Below are positions 7,563-15,888 of a stretch of DNA of 64,000 bases, piece by piece (the first letter of the stretch is position 1; each line of letters begins with the position of its first letter). Both the position numbers and the translations under genes were made by a program. The DNA is taken from the NCBI RefSeq assembly GCF_900580865.1, contig NZ_UTBZ01000168.1:1-64000 (forward strand), given 5' to 3'. The DNA comes from Pseudomonas viridiflava (GTDB lineage Bacteria; Pseudomonadota; Gammaproteobacteria; Pseudomonadales; Pseudomonadaceae). The notes under the pieces are model-generated. The model ran no database searches, had not been told where the DNA came from, and was given only the letters and a program-made list of their open reading frames with translations.

Positions 7563-7967
7563 TCAGAGCAACTTGGATAGCGTTAAATCGCTGAAATAAG
7601 AGCCAAGTTCATGAAACGTACCGTCATTGGACTCTACCTTCACCGTGAATTTGAGTGTCGCGAGAGGTGCTTCGAACTCTTTGAACTTGATCGTCCAGTT
7701 CTGACCTCCTGAGACGTCAAGTTCAACCGGGTTGCCTGTCGGATGTGGTTGCACAGTGACGCGGCCAGCATAGCCAGGCAGTGTTTTCATTCTTGCCGAG
7801 ATCATGAATTTCCCGCCGCCCTCGCTGCCCAGGAGAACGTCCTGACTGATGGAGTCAGGAGGCGCGATTATGCAGTGACCATTTACGTAACTGACGTTCT
7901 TCGGGGTTGTTGCTGTCCAGTGATCGCCTTGATTCGCAAAATCACCATTTTCAATCAGATTGGCCAT
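7563..7967 (-). CDS. Carbohydrate-binding-module-like beta-sandwich protein
   Basis: This 134-residue protein opens MANLIENGDF and continues with DSISQDV, FMISARMKT and HELGSYFSDLTLSKLL, a pattern like single CBM4/9-type domains. It is the first gene of a three-gene minus-strand set with the thioredoxin-like gene and its paralogue at 6534-6989. AAGGA precedes the start by about 9 bases. There is no signal peptide and no catalytic domain. The ligand is unknown. The 7968-8309 region upstream contains no gene; it is lower in GC and probably holds promoters in both directions. Confidence 0.65.
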   Translation of the reverse strand: MANLIENGDFANQGDHWTATTPKNVSYVNGHCIIAPPDSISQDVLLGSEGGGKFMISARMKTLPGYAGRVTVQPHPTGNPVELDVSGGQNWTIKFKEFEAPLATLKFTVKVESNDGTFHELGSYFSDLTLSKLL

Positions 7968-8309
7968 TTCAAAAGTCCTTATTGAGATTTTGAGTTCGAT
8001 TCCTGACCCGTTCGGTCCAAACCAGTAGGCCTATCAATTCACCGGTCAACAACTGTCAACTCTGACAGGTCGAGCCGCAAATCCGATGAACGGTTACCTG
8101 TGCTCAGTCCATTTTTCAGGTCCGATTCATTGCTCTATGTGTGCATCAATTGGTCGCGCACATGCCCTTGAATGTGACGTTACTTCCCAATTGGTTGCCC
8201 TCAGTAGCGATGGTCAAACCTCTACTGGCAATAGTCGCGCGCAGATCCGCGGGCTAACTTGTTGAACCGATTAATGTTTCCGAAGACCTGGGTTTTATTG
8301 CCAAAGCTA

Positions 8310-8325
8310 TGGCACACTTTCTGCT
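8310..8325 (+). promoter_or_regulatory. Candidate sigma-54 promoter of the amino-sugar-acid ABC operon
   Basis: TGGCACACTTTCTGCT matches the -24/-12 consensus TGGCACGNNNNTTGCW at all but two positions, with exact GG-to-GC spacing. The predicted start is near 8336, about 56 bases before the substrate-binding protein gene. A partial palindrome TATTCCG (8329-8335) / CGGAATA (8363-8369) follows in the leader. A sigma-54 promoter would link uptake of a nitrogen-containing sugar acid to nitrogen status. Confidence 0.6.
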
Positions 8326-8391
8326 GTCTATTCCGTAGTAACAAACCGTGTTCCGGTATAGCGGAATAAACACCATTCTGGAGTGCTTGCC

Positions 8392-9240
8392 ATGCATCGC
8401 CGTCCTTCGTTGTTCAAAGCATGTGTTTTTGTTCTTGCGGCTTCGTCCGCTGTCATGGGCCTGGCCCAGGCAGCCGACAGCAAGCTCGACAGTGTTCTGG
8501 CCCGTGGCAAATTGATCGTGGGCACCGGCAGCACCAATGCGCCGTGGCACTTTCAGGGTGCGGACGGCAAGTTGCAGGGCTTTGATATCGACATCGCGCG
8601 GATCGTCGCCAAAGGTCTGTTCAACGACCCGAGCAAGGTCGAGTTCGTCGTGCAGTCCTCCGATGCGCGGATTCCCAATCTGCTCACCGACAAGGTCGAC
8701 ATGAGCTGCCAGTTCATCACCGTCACCGCAAGCCGTGCGCAGCAAGTTGCGTTCACTTTGCCGTACTACCGCGAAGGCGTTGGCCTGCTGCTGCCGAACA
8801 ACAGCAAGTACAAGGAAATCGAAGACCTGCAAACCGCCGGCGACAGCGTCACCGTGGCCGTGCTGCAAAACGTCTATGCCGAAGAGCTGGTGCATCAGGC
8901 ATTGCCCAAAGCCAAGGTCGATCAGTACGACAGCGTTGATCTGATGTATCAGGCGGTGAACTCCGGCCGCGCCGATGCCGCCGCCACCGACCAGTCTTCG
9001 GTCAAATACCTGATGGTGCAGAACCCTGGCCGCTACCGCAGCCCGGCCTATGCGTGGAGCCCGCAAACCTATGCGTGTGCGGTGAAACGCGGCGATCAGG
9101 ACTGGCTGAACTTCGTAAACACGGCGTTGCATGAAGCCATGACCGGCGTTGAATTCCCGACCTACGCCGCTTCGTTCAAACAATGGTTCGGTGTAGATCT
9201 GCCGTCCCCAGCCATCGGTTTCCCCGTCGAATTCAAATGA
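8392..9240 (+). CDS. Periplasmic substrate-binding protein of polar amino acid/D-glucosaminate ABC importer
   Basis: This 282-residue protein has a signal peptide (MHRRPSLFKACVF... with cleavage after GLAQA) and a bacterial solute-binding family 3 domain. GKLIVGTGSTNAPWHF, GFDIDIARIVAKGLF and DMSCQFITVTASRAQQVAFTLPY are the usual ligand-pocket segments. The start ATG 8392 follows GGAG by 8 bases. Two permeases and an ATPase follow in the same direction. The gene order, with a dehydratase and KDG kinase nearby, matches the P. fluorescens cluster that, as I recall, genome-wide fitness studies assign to D-glucosaminate. A polar amino acid remains possible. Confidence 0.85.
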   Translation: MHRRPSLFKACVFVLAASSAVMGLAQAADSKLDSVLARGKLIVGTGSTNAPWHFQGADGKLQGFDIDIARIVAKGLFNDPSKVEFVVQSSDARIPNLLTDKVDMSCQFITVTASRAQQVAFTLPYYREGVGLLLPNNSKYKEIEDLQTAGDSVTVAVLQNVYAEELVHQALPKAKVDQYDSVDLMYQAVNSGRADAAATDQSSVKYLMVQNPGRYRSPAYAWSPQTYACAVKRGDQDWLNFVNTALHEAMTGVEFPTYAASFKQWFGVDLPSPAIGFPVEFK

Positions 9241-9415
9241 AAACTGCTGCGCTCGAAAATACTGCGTTGAAAACAGCCTCAAAATGCTCATTGACTGACG
9301 TCAACTCCGCTTTTTCGCCTGTTTTCGCCTTGTCTTTTCTTCGCTCGCGACGTTTCCAAATTGCTGAAGGAAGAGTAGGGCGATTCACTTCGCCCCGCTC
9401 AAGGTACTGCTGACC

Positions 9416-10078
9416 ATGAACTATCAGTTGAACTTTGCCGCCGTGTGGCGCGATTTCGACACCTTGCTGGCGGGGCTCGGTCTGGGTCTTGAACTGGCGC
9501 TGGTGTCGATCGCCATCGGCTGCGTGATCGGCCTGCTGATGGCGTTTGCCTTGCTCTCCAGGCATCGCGCCTTGCGGGTGCTGGCTTCGGTGTACGTCAC
9601 GGTGGTGCGTAACACGCCGATTCTGGTGTTGATTCTGTTGATCTACTTTGCGTTGCCAAGCCTGGGCATTCGTCTGGACAAGATTCCCTCGTTCATCATT
9701 ACGCTGTCGTTGTATGCCGGGGCGTACCTGACCGAAGTCTTCCGTGGTGGCTTGCTGAGTATCCCCAAAGGGCAGCGCGAAGCCGGGCTGGCCATCGGTC
9801 TCGGCGAGTGGCAGGTCAAGGCCTACGTCACCGTGCCGGTGATGTTGCGCAATGTCTTGCCGGCGCTGTCGAACAACTTCATTTCGCTGTTCAAGGACAC
9901 CTCGCTGGCCGCCGCGATTGCGGTGCCGGAGCTGACCTATTACGCGCGCAAGATCAACGTCGAGAGCTACCGGGTGATTGAAACCTGGCTGGTGACCACG
10001 GCGTTGTATGTCGCGGCCTGTTACCTCATTGCCATGCTGCTGCGCTACCTCGAGCAGCGTCTGGCGATCCGCCGATAG
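9416..10078 (+). CDS. ABC transporter permease (HisM/GlnP type), first
   Basis: This 220-residue inner-membrane protein has about five hydrophobic segments and the EAA loop EAGLAIGLGEWQVKAYVTVPVML, which docks the ATPase. TPILVLILLIYFALP is typical of polar amino acid permeases. It follows the binding protein by a 175-base gap with a small hairpin near 9380-9398. It ends 9 bases before the second permease. The two permeases form a heterodimer. Confidence 0.88.
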   Translation: MNYQLNFAAVWRDFDTLLAGLGLGLELALVSIAIGCVIGLLMAFALLSRHRALRVLASVYVTVVRNTPILVLILLIYFALPSLGIRLDKIPSFIITLSLYAGAYLTEVFRGGLLSIPKGQREAGLAIGLGEWQVKAYVTVPVMLRNVLPALSNNFISLFKDTSLAAAIAVPELTYYARKINVESYRVIETWLVTTALYVAACYLIAMLLRYLEQRLAIRR

Positions 10079-10087
10079 GAGGCTGCG

Positions 10088-10750
10088 ATGTACGAATCTC
10101 CCAGTTGGTTACATGAATTGTGGATTGCGCGCGAGCCGCTCTGGCAGGGCTTTTTGACCAGTGTGCAAGTGTCGGCGCTGGCAATCCTGCTCGGAACGAT
10201 GCTCGGCGTGGTCGCCGGTCTGGTGCTCACGTATGGCAAATTCTGGATGCGCGCACCGTTTCGTTTTTACGTCGACCTGATTCGCGGCACGCCGGTGTTT
10301 GTGCTGGTGCTGGCCTGCTTCTACATGGCGCCGGCACTGGGCTGGCAGATCAGCGCGTTTCAGGCCGGAGCCTTGGGGTTGACGCTGTTTTGCGGCTCCC
10401 ACGTCGCCGAGATTGTGCGCGGTGCGCTGCAAGCCTTGCCACGCGGGCAGATGGAAGCGAGCCAGGCCATCGGTCTGACGTTCTATCAGTCCCTCGGCTA
10501 CGTGCTGTTGCCTCAGGCCTTGCGGCAGATACTGCCGACCTGGGTCAACTCGTCCACCGAAATCGTCAAGGCTTCGACCTTGCTCTCGGTGATCGGCGTC
10601 GCCGAATTGCTGCTCAGCACGCAACAGATCATCGCCCGGAACTTCATGACGCTGGAGTTCTACCTGTTCGCCGGTTTTCTGTTCTTCGTCATCAACTACG
10701 GCATCGAATTACTCGGCCGGCACATTGAAAAGCGGGTGGCCTTGCCATGA
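10088..10750 (+). CDS. ABC transporter permease (HisQ/GlnP type), second
   Basis: This 220-residue permease has the EAA loop EASQAIGLTFYQSLGYVLLPQAL and RGTPVFVLVLACFYMAP, paralogous to the preceding gene. The start follows AGGAGGCTGCG. Its last codons overlap the ATPase start by 4 bases (10747-10750), so the two are translationally coupled. Confidence 0.88.
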   Translation: MYESPSWLHELWIAREPLWQGFLTSVQVSALAILLGTMLGVVAGLVLTYGKFWMRAPFRFYVDLIRGTPVFVLVLACFYMAPALGWQISAFQAGALGLTLFCGSHVAEIVRGALQALPRGQMEASQAIGLTFYQSLGYVLLPQALRQILPTWVNSSTEIVKASTLLSVIGVAELLLSTQQIIARNFMTLEFYLFAGFLFFVINYGIELLGRHIEKRVALP

Positions 10751-11544
10751 CTGAAGCTCAAGTTTCCAACGTTCAAAACGGCCAGCCGCTGCTGGACATC
10801 CGTGGCCTGCACAAGCAATACGGCGCGGTCGAAGTGCTCAAGGGTGTCGACCTGAGCATGCAGCGCGGCAACGTGGTGACGCTGATCGGCTCCAGCGGTT
10901 CGGGCAAAACCACGCTGCTGCGTTGCGTAAACATGCTCGAAGAATTCCAGGGCGGGCAGATCCTGCTCGACGGTGAATCCATCGGTTACGACGAGGTCAA
11001 CGGCAAGCGCGTGCGGCATGCGGAAAAAGTCATCGCCCGCCATCGTGCAATGACCGGCATGGCATTCCAGCAGTTCAACCTGTTCCCGCATCTGACTGCG
11101 TTGCAGAACGTTACCCTGGGCCTGCTCAAGGTGAAGAAGATGCACAAGGACGAAGCCGTCGTCCTCGCGGAAAAATGGCTGGATCGCGTCGGCTTGCTGG
11201 AGCGGCGCAATCACTTTCCCGGTCAGTTGTCCGGCGGTCAGCAACAGCGCGTGGCGATCGCTAGGGCGATTGCGATGAACCCGAGCCTGATGCTGTTCGA
11301 CGAAGTCACGTCAGCCCTCGATCCGGAACTGGTCGGCGAAGTGCTCAACGTGATCAAGGGCCTGGCCGAGGACGGCATGACCATGCTGCTGGTGACCCAC
11401 GAAATGCGTTTTGCCTTCGAGGTTTCGGACAAGATCGTTTTCATGAATCAGGGGCGAATCGAAGAGCAGGGGCCTCCCAAGGAACTGTTCGAACGCCCGC
11501 AATCGCCGCGTCTGGCTGAGTTTCTCAAGAGCACGCGGTTTTAA
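10747..11544 (+). CDS. ABC transporter ATP-binding protein (GlnQ/HisP type)
   Basis: This 265-residue ATPase shows Walker A (GSSGSGKTT), the Q-loop region MAFQQFNLFPHLT, the signature LSGGQQQRVAIARA, Walker B (LMLFDEVTSALDPE) and the switch histidine in VTHEMRF. It energises import through the two permeases before it. RidA follows after 29 bases, so the operon probably continues. Confidence 0.93.
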   Translation: MTEAQVSNVQNGQPLLDIRGLHKQYGAVEVLKGVDLSMQRGNVVTLIGSSGSGKTTLLRCVNMLEEFQGGQILLDGESIGYDEVNGKRVRHAEKVIARHRAMTGMAFQQFNLFPHLTALQNVTLGLLKVKKMHKDEAVVLAEKWLDRVGLLERRNHFPGQLSGGQQQRVAIARAIAMNPSLMLFDEVTSALDPELVGEVLNVIKGLAEDGMTMLLVTHEMRFAFEVSDKIVFMNQGRIEEQGPPKELFERPQSPRLAEFLKSTRF

Positions 11545-11573
11545 CTGTCGATTTGTAATCAGGAGAAGTACCC

Positions 11574-11963
11574 ATGAGCATTACGCGTTACGGCACCGGT
11601 AGCACCGCCGCTGGTGGCCAGCCCCGTCCATTCGCTCGCGCCGTTGAAGCGGATGGCTGGCTGCATGTGTCTGGCCAGGTGCCGGCGGTGGATGGCGAGA
11701 TCATTGTCGGCGGCATCGTCGAGCAGACTCACCAGACCATGAAGAACCTGATCGCGATTCTCGAAGAGGCCGGTTATGGCCTGGAAGATGTCGTGCGTGC
11801 CGGGGTGTGGCTGGACGATCCACGGGATTTCAGCAGTTTCAACAAGGTCTTCGGCGAGTACTTCAAGCCTGAGCACGCACCGGCGCGGGCCTGTGTGCAG
11901 GCGAGCATGATGGTTGATTGCAAGGTCGAGATCGACTGCATCGCGTACAAGAAAAAGGCTTGA
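11574..11963 (+). CDS. RidA-family enamine/imine deaminase
   Basis: This 129-residue RidA (YjgF/YER057c/UK114) protein has HVSGQVPAVDG, the central helix TMKNLIAILEEAGYGLEDVVRAGVWL and a C-terminal RACVQASMMVDCKVEIDCIA with the catalytic arginine. RidA hydrolyses reactive enamines and imines released by PLP enzymes to keto acids. It sits between the importer and a PLP dehydratase, so it probably clears the enamine formed during deamination. AGGAG lies 8 bases before the start. Confidence 0.9.
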   Translation: MSITRYGTGSTAAGGQPRPFARAVEADGWLHVSGQVPAVDGEIIVGGIVEQTHQTMKNLIAILEEAGYGLEDVVRAGVWLDDPRDFSSFNKVFGEYFKPEHAPARACVQASMMVDCKVEIDCIAYKKKA

Positions 11964-11989
11964 AGATTGCTGCGTTGCTTAGTCCGCAG

Positions 11990-12296
11990 CCCCTCACCCT
12001 AACCCTCTCCCAAGGGAGAGGGGACTGATCTCTATCGATGCAGATTTTGCGTATGACGCTTACATTGACATTGACATCGATACGGTCAGGCTCTTTCTCT
12101 CTGGGAGAGGGGACTGATCTCTGTCGATGCAGGTTTTGGCGGCTGATCACAACATGTGTATCGATACAGTCAGGCTCTATCTCTCTGGGAGAGGGGACTG
12201 ATCTCTGTCGATGCAGATTTTGGCAAATGACCTCAACATGTGCATCGATACGGTCAGGCTCCCTCTCCCTCTGGGAGAGGGCGGGGGGTGAGGGCA
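11990..12296. repeat. Three-unit tandem array of REP-like palindromes
   Basis: Three consecutive units of 89, 84 and 86 bases start at 12014, 12103 and 12187, each opening GGGAGAGGGGACTGATCTCT. They are bounded by CCCTCACCCTAACCCTCTCCC on the left and GGGAGAGGGCGGGGGGTGAGGG on the right. Each unit contains ATCGATGCA facing TGCATCGAT, so every unit is itself a palindrome. The array fills the gap between RidA and the IclR regulator and holds no gene. Confidence 0.85.
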
Positions 12297-12362
12297 GCAA
12301 TCCAACTGACACAACACCTAGGGCCAGTTACCATCCGGCGACTTTGAATGGGAACCACTGAA

Positions 12363-13127
12363 ATGACCGAAGAAACCATCAAGCGCCGGGCTCGCGGTCT
12401 GGACCGGGCGTTCGATATCCTCGATTTCCTCAAGGAGATCGGCCAGCCGCTGCGCCCGAATGACATCGCCAACGGCATCGGCAGCCCGAAATCCACGGTC
12501 TACGAGCTGGTCGCTTCGTTACTCGAAAGACGGATTCTGGAGCCAGTGGGCAAGGACGGTCACGTCTATCTCGGCCGGCAGTTGTACTTCCTCGGTCAGG
12601 CACATTTGCGTCACTTCGACCTCAGTCGCGAAGCCGACCACGCCTTGCAGGAGATCGTCAGCCAGACCCATGAAACCGCGCAGATGTGCCTGCTCAACGG
12701 CCGTAAATACACGGTGGCACTGATGAAGGAGGGCGAGCGGCATTTCCGTATTTCCTCCGACATCGGCGAAAACGCGCCAATCCCCTGGACGGCATCCGGG
12801 CGCCTGTTGCTCGCGCACTTGAGCGATCAACAGATCATCGACCTGATCGACGAAGACGACTTCATCCTGCCCGATGGCGAACGTCTGCCGCTGGAGCGTT
12901 TTCTCGCGGAAATTCGTCAAGCGGGTATCGATGGATTTTTCTCCTTCGACAGCGTCGCCGACACCTTTACCCACTGCTTCGCCGCGCCGGTCAAAGACCC
13001 GCAAGGCGTGGCCATTTGCACCTTGTGTATCGTCGCCCCGCGGGCCGATGCGAAGAACAATTACAACGACTATCGCCGGGTTCTGATCGAGAGCGCCAAC
13101 AGCCTCGCCCGGCGTATCAACGAATAA
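12363..13127 (+). CDS. IclR-family transcriptional regulator
   Basis: This 254-residue protein has an N-terminal winged helix-turn-helix (LDRAFDILDFLKEIGQPLRPNDIANGIGSPKSTVYELVASLLER, about residues 12-60) and a C-terminal IclR effector domain (TAQMCLLNGRKYTVALMKEG, then IPWTASGRLLLAHLSD). Start 12363 follows GGGA by 9 bases; ATG 12348 is an alternative. It lies between the importer/RidA genes and the dehydratase/kinase genes, so it probably senses the imported sugar acid or its keto product. IclR proteins can repress or activate. Confidence 0.88.
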   Translation: MTEETIKRRARGLDRAFDILDFLKEIGQPLRPNDIANGIGSPKSTVYELVASLLERRILEPVGKDGHVYLGRQLYFLGQAHLRHFDLSREADHALQEIVSQTHETAQMCLLNGRKYTVALMKEGERHFRISSDIGENAPIPWTASGRLLLAHLSDQQIIDLIDEDDFILPDGERLPLERFLAEIRQAGIDGFFSFDSVADTFTHCFAAPVKDPQGVAICTLCIVAPRADAKNNYNDYRRVLIESANSLARRINE

Positions 13128-13166
13128 CCGCGGCTGCCTGCGGCCGCGAAAGTGAGGAGTTCGACC

Positions 13167-14381
13167 ATGACGACTGCCATCAATACTGCCGGGGAAAAGG
13201 GCGACGCCGCCATCGGCGCGCACCTGACGCGTGACGTCAGCCTGCCGGCGCTGGTGCTGCACCGCGAAGCGCTGGAGCACAACATCCGCTGGATGCAGAA
13301 GTTCGTCAGCGACAGCGGTGCCGAACTGGCACCCCACGGTAAAACCAGCATGACCCCGGCGCTGTTCAAGCGTCAGCTCGACGCCGGTGCCTGGGGCATC
13401 ACCCTCGCCAGCGCGACCCAGACCCGCGCCGCTTACGCCCATGGTGTGCGCCGGGTGCTGATGGCCAACCAACTGGTCGGCACGCCGAATATGGCCCTGA
13501 TTGCCGATCTGCTGGCCGATCCGTCGTTCGATTTCTATTGCATGGTCGATCATCCGGACAACGTTGCCGATCTCGGCGCCTACTTCGCCTCGCGCGGGGT
13601 GAAGCTGAACGTGATGATCGAATACGGCGTGGTCGGCGGCCGCTGCGGTTGCCGCAGCGAACAGGAAGTCATCGAACTGGCCAGAGCGATCAACGCGCAG
13701 CCGGCGCTGGCCCTGACCGGCATCGAAGGTTACGAAGGGGTGATTCACGGCGATCACGCGGTCAGCGGGATTCGTGAATTTGCCGCGTCGCTGGTGCGTC
13801 TGGCGGTGCAGTTGCAGGACAGCGGTGCATTTGCCATCGCCAAGCCGATCATCACTGCCTCGGGTTCGGCGTGGTATGACCTGATTGCCGAATCGTTCGA
13901 AGCGCAGAACGCGGCCGGGCGTTTTCTCAGCGTGTTGCGTCCGGGCAGTTATGTGGCGCATGACCATGGCATCTACAAGGAAGCGCAGTGCTGCGTGCTC
14001 GACCGCCGCAGCGATCTGCACGAAGGCTTGCGGCCGGCGCTGGAAGTCTGGGCGCACGTGCAGTCGTTGCCGGAGCCGGGCTTTGCGGTGATCGCGCTGG
14101 GCAAACGTGATGTTGCGTTCGATGCCGGTTTGCCGGTGCCGTTGTTGCGCTACAAGGCTGGTGTGGTGCCGGCGCTGGGCGATGACGTCGGGGCGTGCAA
14201 GGTTACCGCGGTGATGGATCAGCATGCGTTCATGACGGTGGCGTCGGGTGTGGAATTGCGTGTGGGTGACATCATTTCCTTTGGCACGTCGCACCCGTGC
14301 CTGACGTTCGACAAGTGGCGTGTGGGGTTGCTGGTGGATGAGCAGTTGTCGGTGATCGAAAGCATGGAGACTTGTTTCTAA
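13167..14381 (+). CDS. Fold-type III PLP dehydratase/deaminase, likely D-glucosaminate dehydratase
   Basis: This 404-residue protein belongs to the D-threonine aldolase/D-serine dehydratase family. The PLP lysine lies in LAPHGKTSMTP, the phosphate-binding region is ITASGSAWYD, and the C-terminal metal site is DQHAF with FGTSHPC, a His-x-Cys pair as in zinc-dependent D-serine dehydratases. The start follows GAGGAG by 6 bases. A KDG kinase comes next and RidA lies nearby, so the likely reaction is D-glucosaminate to 2-keto-3-deoxygluconate plus ammonia. A metal-dependent D-glucosaminate dehydratase is known from P. fluorescens. D-serine or D-threonine deamination is the main alternative. Confidence 0.75.
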   Translation: MTTAINTAGEKGDAAIGAHLTRDVSLPALVLHREALEHNIRWMQKFVSDSGAELAPHGKTSMTPALFKRQLDAGAWGITLASATQTRAAYAHGVRRVLMANQLVGTPNMALIADLLADPSFDFYCMVDHPDNVADLGAYFASRGVKLNVMIEYGVVGGRCGCRSEQEVIELARAINAQPALALTGIEGYEGVIHGDHAVSGIREFAASLVRLAVQLQDSGAFAIAKPIITASGSAWYDLIAESFEAQNAAGRFLSVLRPGSYVAHDHGIYKEAQCCVLDRRSDLHEGLRPALEVWAHVQSLPEPGFAVIALGKRDVAFDAGLPVPLLRYKAGVVPALGDDVGACKVTAVMDQHAFMTVASGVELRVGDIISFGTSHPCLTFDKWRVGLLVDEQLSVIESMETCF

Positions 14382-14404
14382 GGCTTGAGACCGAGTCGTG
14401 GCCG

Positions 14405-14470
14405 TTCGCGAGCAGGCTCGCTCCCACAGGGGAATGCATTCCAAATTGTGGGAGCGAGCCTGCTCGCGAA
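14405..14470. repeat. REP/BIME palindrome (GCGAGCAGGCTCGCTCC class)
   Basis: Matching 24-base arms TTCGCGAGCAGGCTCGC and complement surround an 18-base loop. The element lies between the dehydratase and the sugar kinase, where it could tune the level of the downstream mRNA. Confidence 0.85.
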
Positions 14471-14513
14471 GGCGCCAGTCCAGACACCATCGATCAACCA
14501 GAGACAGCACAAG

Positions 14514-15452
14514 ATGAACACCCTCAGCCCCTTGGGCCCGAACACCCCGCGCATCGCCCTGATCGGCGAATGCATGATCGAACTGCAGCAACGCGCTGAC
14601 GGCAGCCTGCAGCAAAGTTTCGGCGGCGACACCCTCAACACTGCGGTGTATCTGTCCCGCGCAATGGGCGACAAGGCTCAGGTTGACTACGTCACCGCAT
14701 TGGGCGATGACAGTTTCAGCGATGCCATGTGTCAGATCTGGTCCGAGGAAGGTATCGGCCTCGATTTGGTTCAGCGTCTACCCGGACGCTTGCCGGGCCT
14801 GTATTGCATTCAGACTGACGCCAACGGTGAGCGGCGTTTTCTCTACTGGCGCAACGAAGCGGCGGTTCGCGACTGTTTCACCACGCCTGCCGCCGCGCCG
14901 ATTCTGGCCGCGTTACCGGATTATGATGTGCTGTATTTCAGCGGCATTACTCTGGCAGTGCTCGGTGCGCTGGGCCGGGAGAAACTGATCCAGACGCTGA
15001 TCGAAGCGCGGCAGCGTGATGCGCGCATCGTCTTCGACAACAACTACCGGTCGCGTTTGTGGGCCTCGGTGGAAGACGCGCGGGACGCCTATCGCAGCGT
15101 GTTGCCATACGTTGATCTGGCATTGTTGACGGTGGATGATGAGCAAGCGTTGTTCGGGTTTGCCGATTGCGCTTCGGTGTTTGCCGCTTACGCGCAATTC
15201 GGCACGCCGGAAGTGGTGCTCAAGCGTGGAGCCGAGGCGTGTCTGATTCGCTGTGATGGTGAGTCATTCGAAGTGCCGGCGCAGAAGGTTGAAACGGTAG
15301 TGGACACCACGGCGGCTGGGGATTCGTTCAGTGCGGCGTATCTGGCCAGTCGATTGCTGGGTGGGAGTCCTGTAGAAGCTGCCGAGGCCGGGCACTTGCT
15401 GGCCAGCAAGGTGATTCAGGTGCCGGGGGCATTGATTCCGAAACAGGCTTGA
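14514..15452 (+). CDS. kdgK: PfkB-family sugar kinase, probable 2-keto-3-deoxygluconate kinase
   Basis: This 312-residue ribokinase-family protein has the N-terminal IALIGECMIELQ, the FGGDTLNTAVYLSRAMG substrate region, and the second PfkB signature DTTAAGDSFSAAYLA with the catalytic aspartate. These are typical of KdgK. It would phosphorylate 2-keto-3-deoxygluconate to KDPG, which enters the Entner-Doudoroff pathway. Its position after the dehydratase supports that substrate. The in-frame extension upstream to 14385 is translated REP sequence and is rejected; ATG 14514 follows a weak purine-rich stretch. Confidence 0.85.
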   Translation: MNTLSPLGPNTPRIALIGECMIELQQRADGSLQQSFGGDTLNTAVYLSRAMGDKAQVDYVTALGDDSFSDAMCQIWSEEGIGLDLVQRLPGRLPGLYCIQTDANGERRFLYWRNEAAVRDCFTTPAAAPILAALPDYDVLYFSGITLAVLGALGREKLIQTLIEARQRDARIVFDNNYRSRLWASVEDARDAYRSVLPYVDLALLTVDDEQALFGFADCASVFAAYAQFGTPEVVLKRGAEACLIRCDGESFEVPAQKVETVVDTTAAGDSFSAAYLASRLLGGSPVEAAEAGHLLASKVIQVPGALIPKQA

Positions 15453-15475
15453 ATGGCCGCTTGCTGCGCAATCGG

Positions 15476-15541
15476 TTCGCGAGCAGGCTCGCTCCTACAA
15501 TTGAAATGCATTCCAAATGTGGGAGCGAGCCTGCTCGCGAA
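15476..15541. repeat. REP/BIME palindrome (GCGAGCAGGCTCGCTCC class)
   Basis: TTCGCGAGCAGGCTCGCTCC and its complement flank a short loop with one mismatch. It separates the kinase gene from the convergent parvulin gene. Confidence 0.85.
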
Positions 15542-15561
15542 AGGGCCCTGAAGCCAACCCG

Positions 15562-15837
15562 TCAATCGCGGTAAAACACCTGCACCAGGTGATACCCGAA
15601 CTTGCTCTTGATCGGACCATGCACGGTGCGCAGCGGTTTTTTGAAAATCACCGCATCAATCGCGCCAACCATCTGCCCCGGCCGCACTTCACCCAGATCG
15701 CCGCCGCGCTTGCCGGACGGGCAGGTCGAAAATTTCTTCGCCAGCACATCGAACGCTTCACCCTTGGCGATGCGTTGTTTGAGCTGTTCGGCCTCTTCGG
15801 CGGTTTTCACCAGAATGTGGCGGGCTTGGGCTTTCAT
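15562..15837 (-). CDS. Parvulin-type peptidyl-prolyl isomerase (single domain)
   Basis: This 91-residue PpiC-type protein is one parvulin domain. It has the segments ARHILVKT, FSTCPSGKRGGDLGEVRPGQMV and GPIKSKFGYHLVQVF, which carry the conserved active-site His, Cys and Phe/His residues. It lacks a signal peptide and is cytoplasmic. A paralogue with the same layout is at 35327-35608. Confidence 0.9.
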   Translation of the reverse strand: MKAQARHILVKTAEEAEQLKQRIAKGEAFDVLAKKFSTCPSGKRGGDLGEVRPGQMVGAIDAVIFKKPLRTVHGPIKSKFGYHLVQVFYRD

Positions 15838-15888
15838 CGTGCGGTACCTGATAACGGGGTGACGGCGGGGCGCGGATTATGCCTCAAG

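Noticed and set aside
8254..9291. A 345-residue minus-strand ORF
   Set aside because: It is antisense to the substrate-binding protein gene, which has a signal peptide and family motifs.
11990..12296. A CRISPR array
   Set aside because: Units are 84-89 bases of palindromic repeat without unique spacers, and there are no cas genes.
12519..14615. A 698-residue minus-strand ORF
   Set aside because: It runs antisense to the IclR and dehydratase genes and includes REP-derived residues; no family resemblance.
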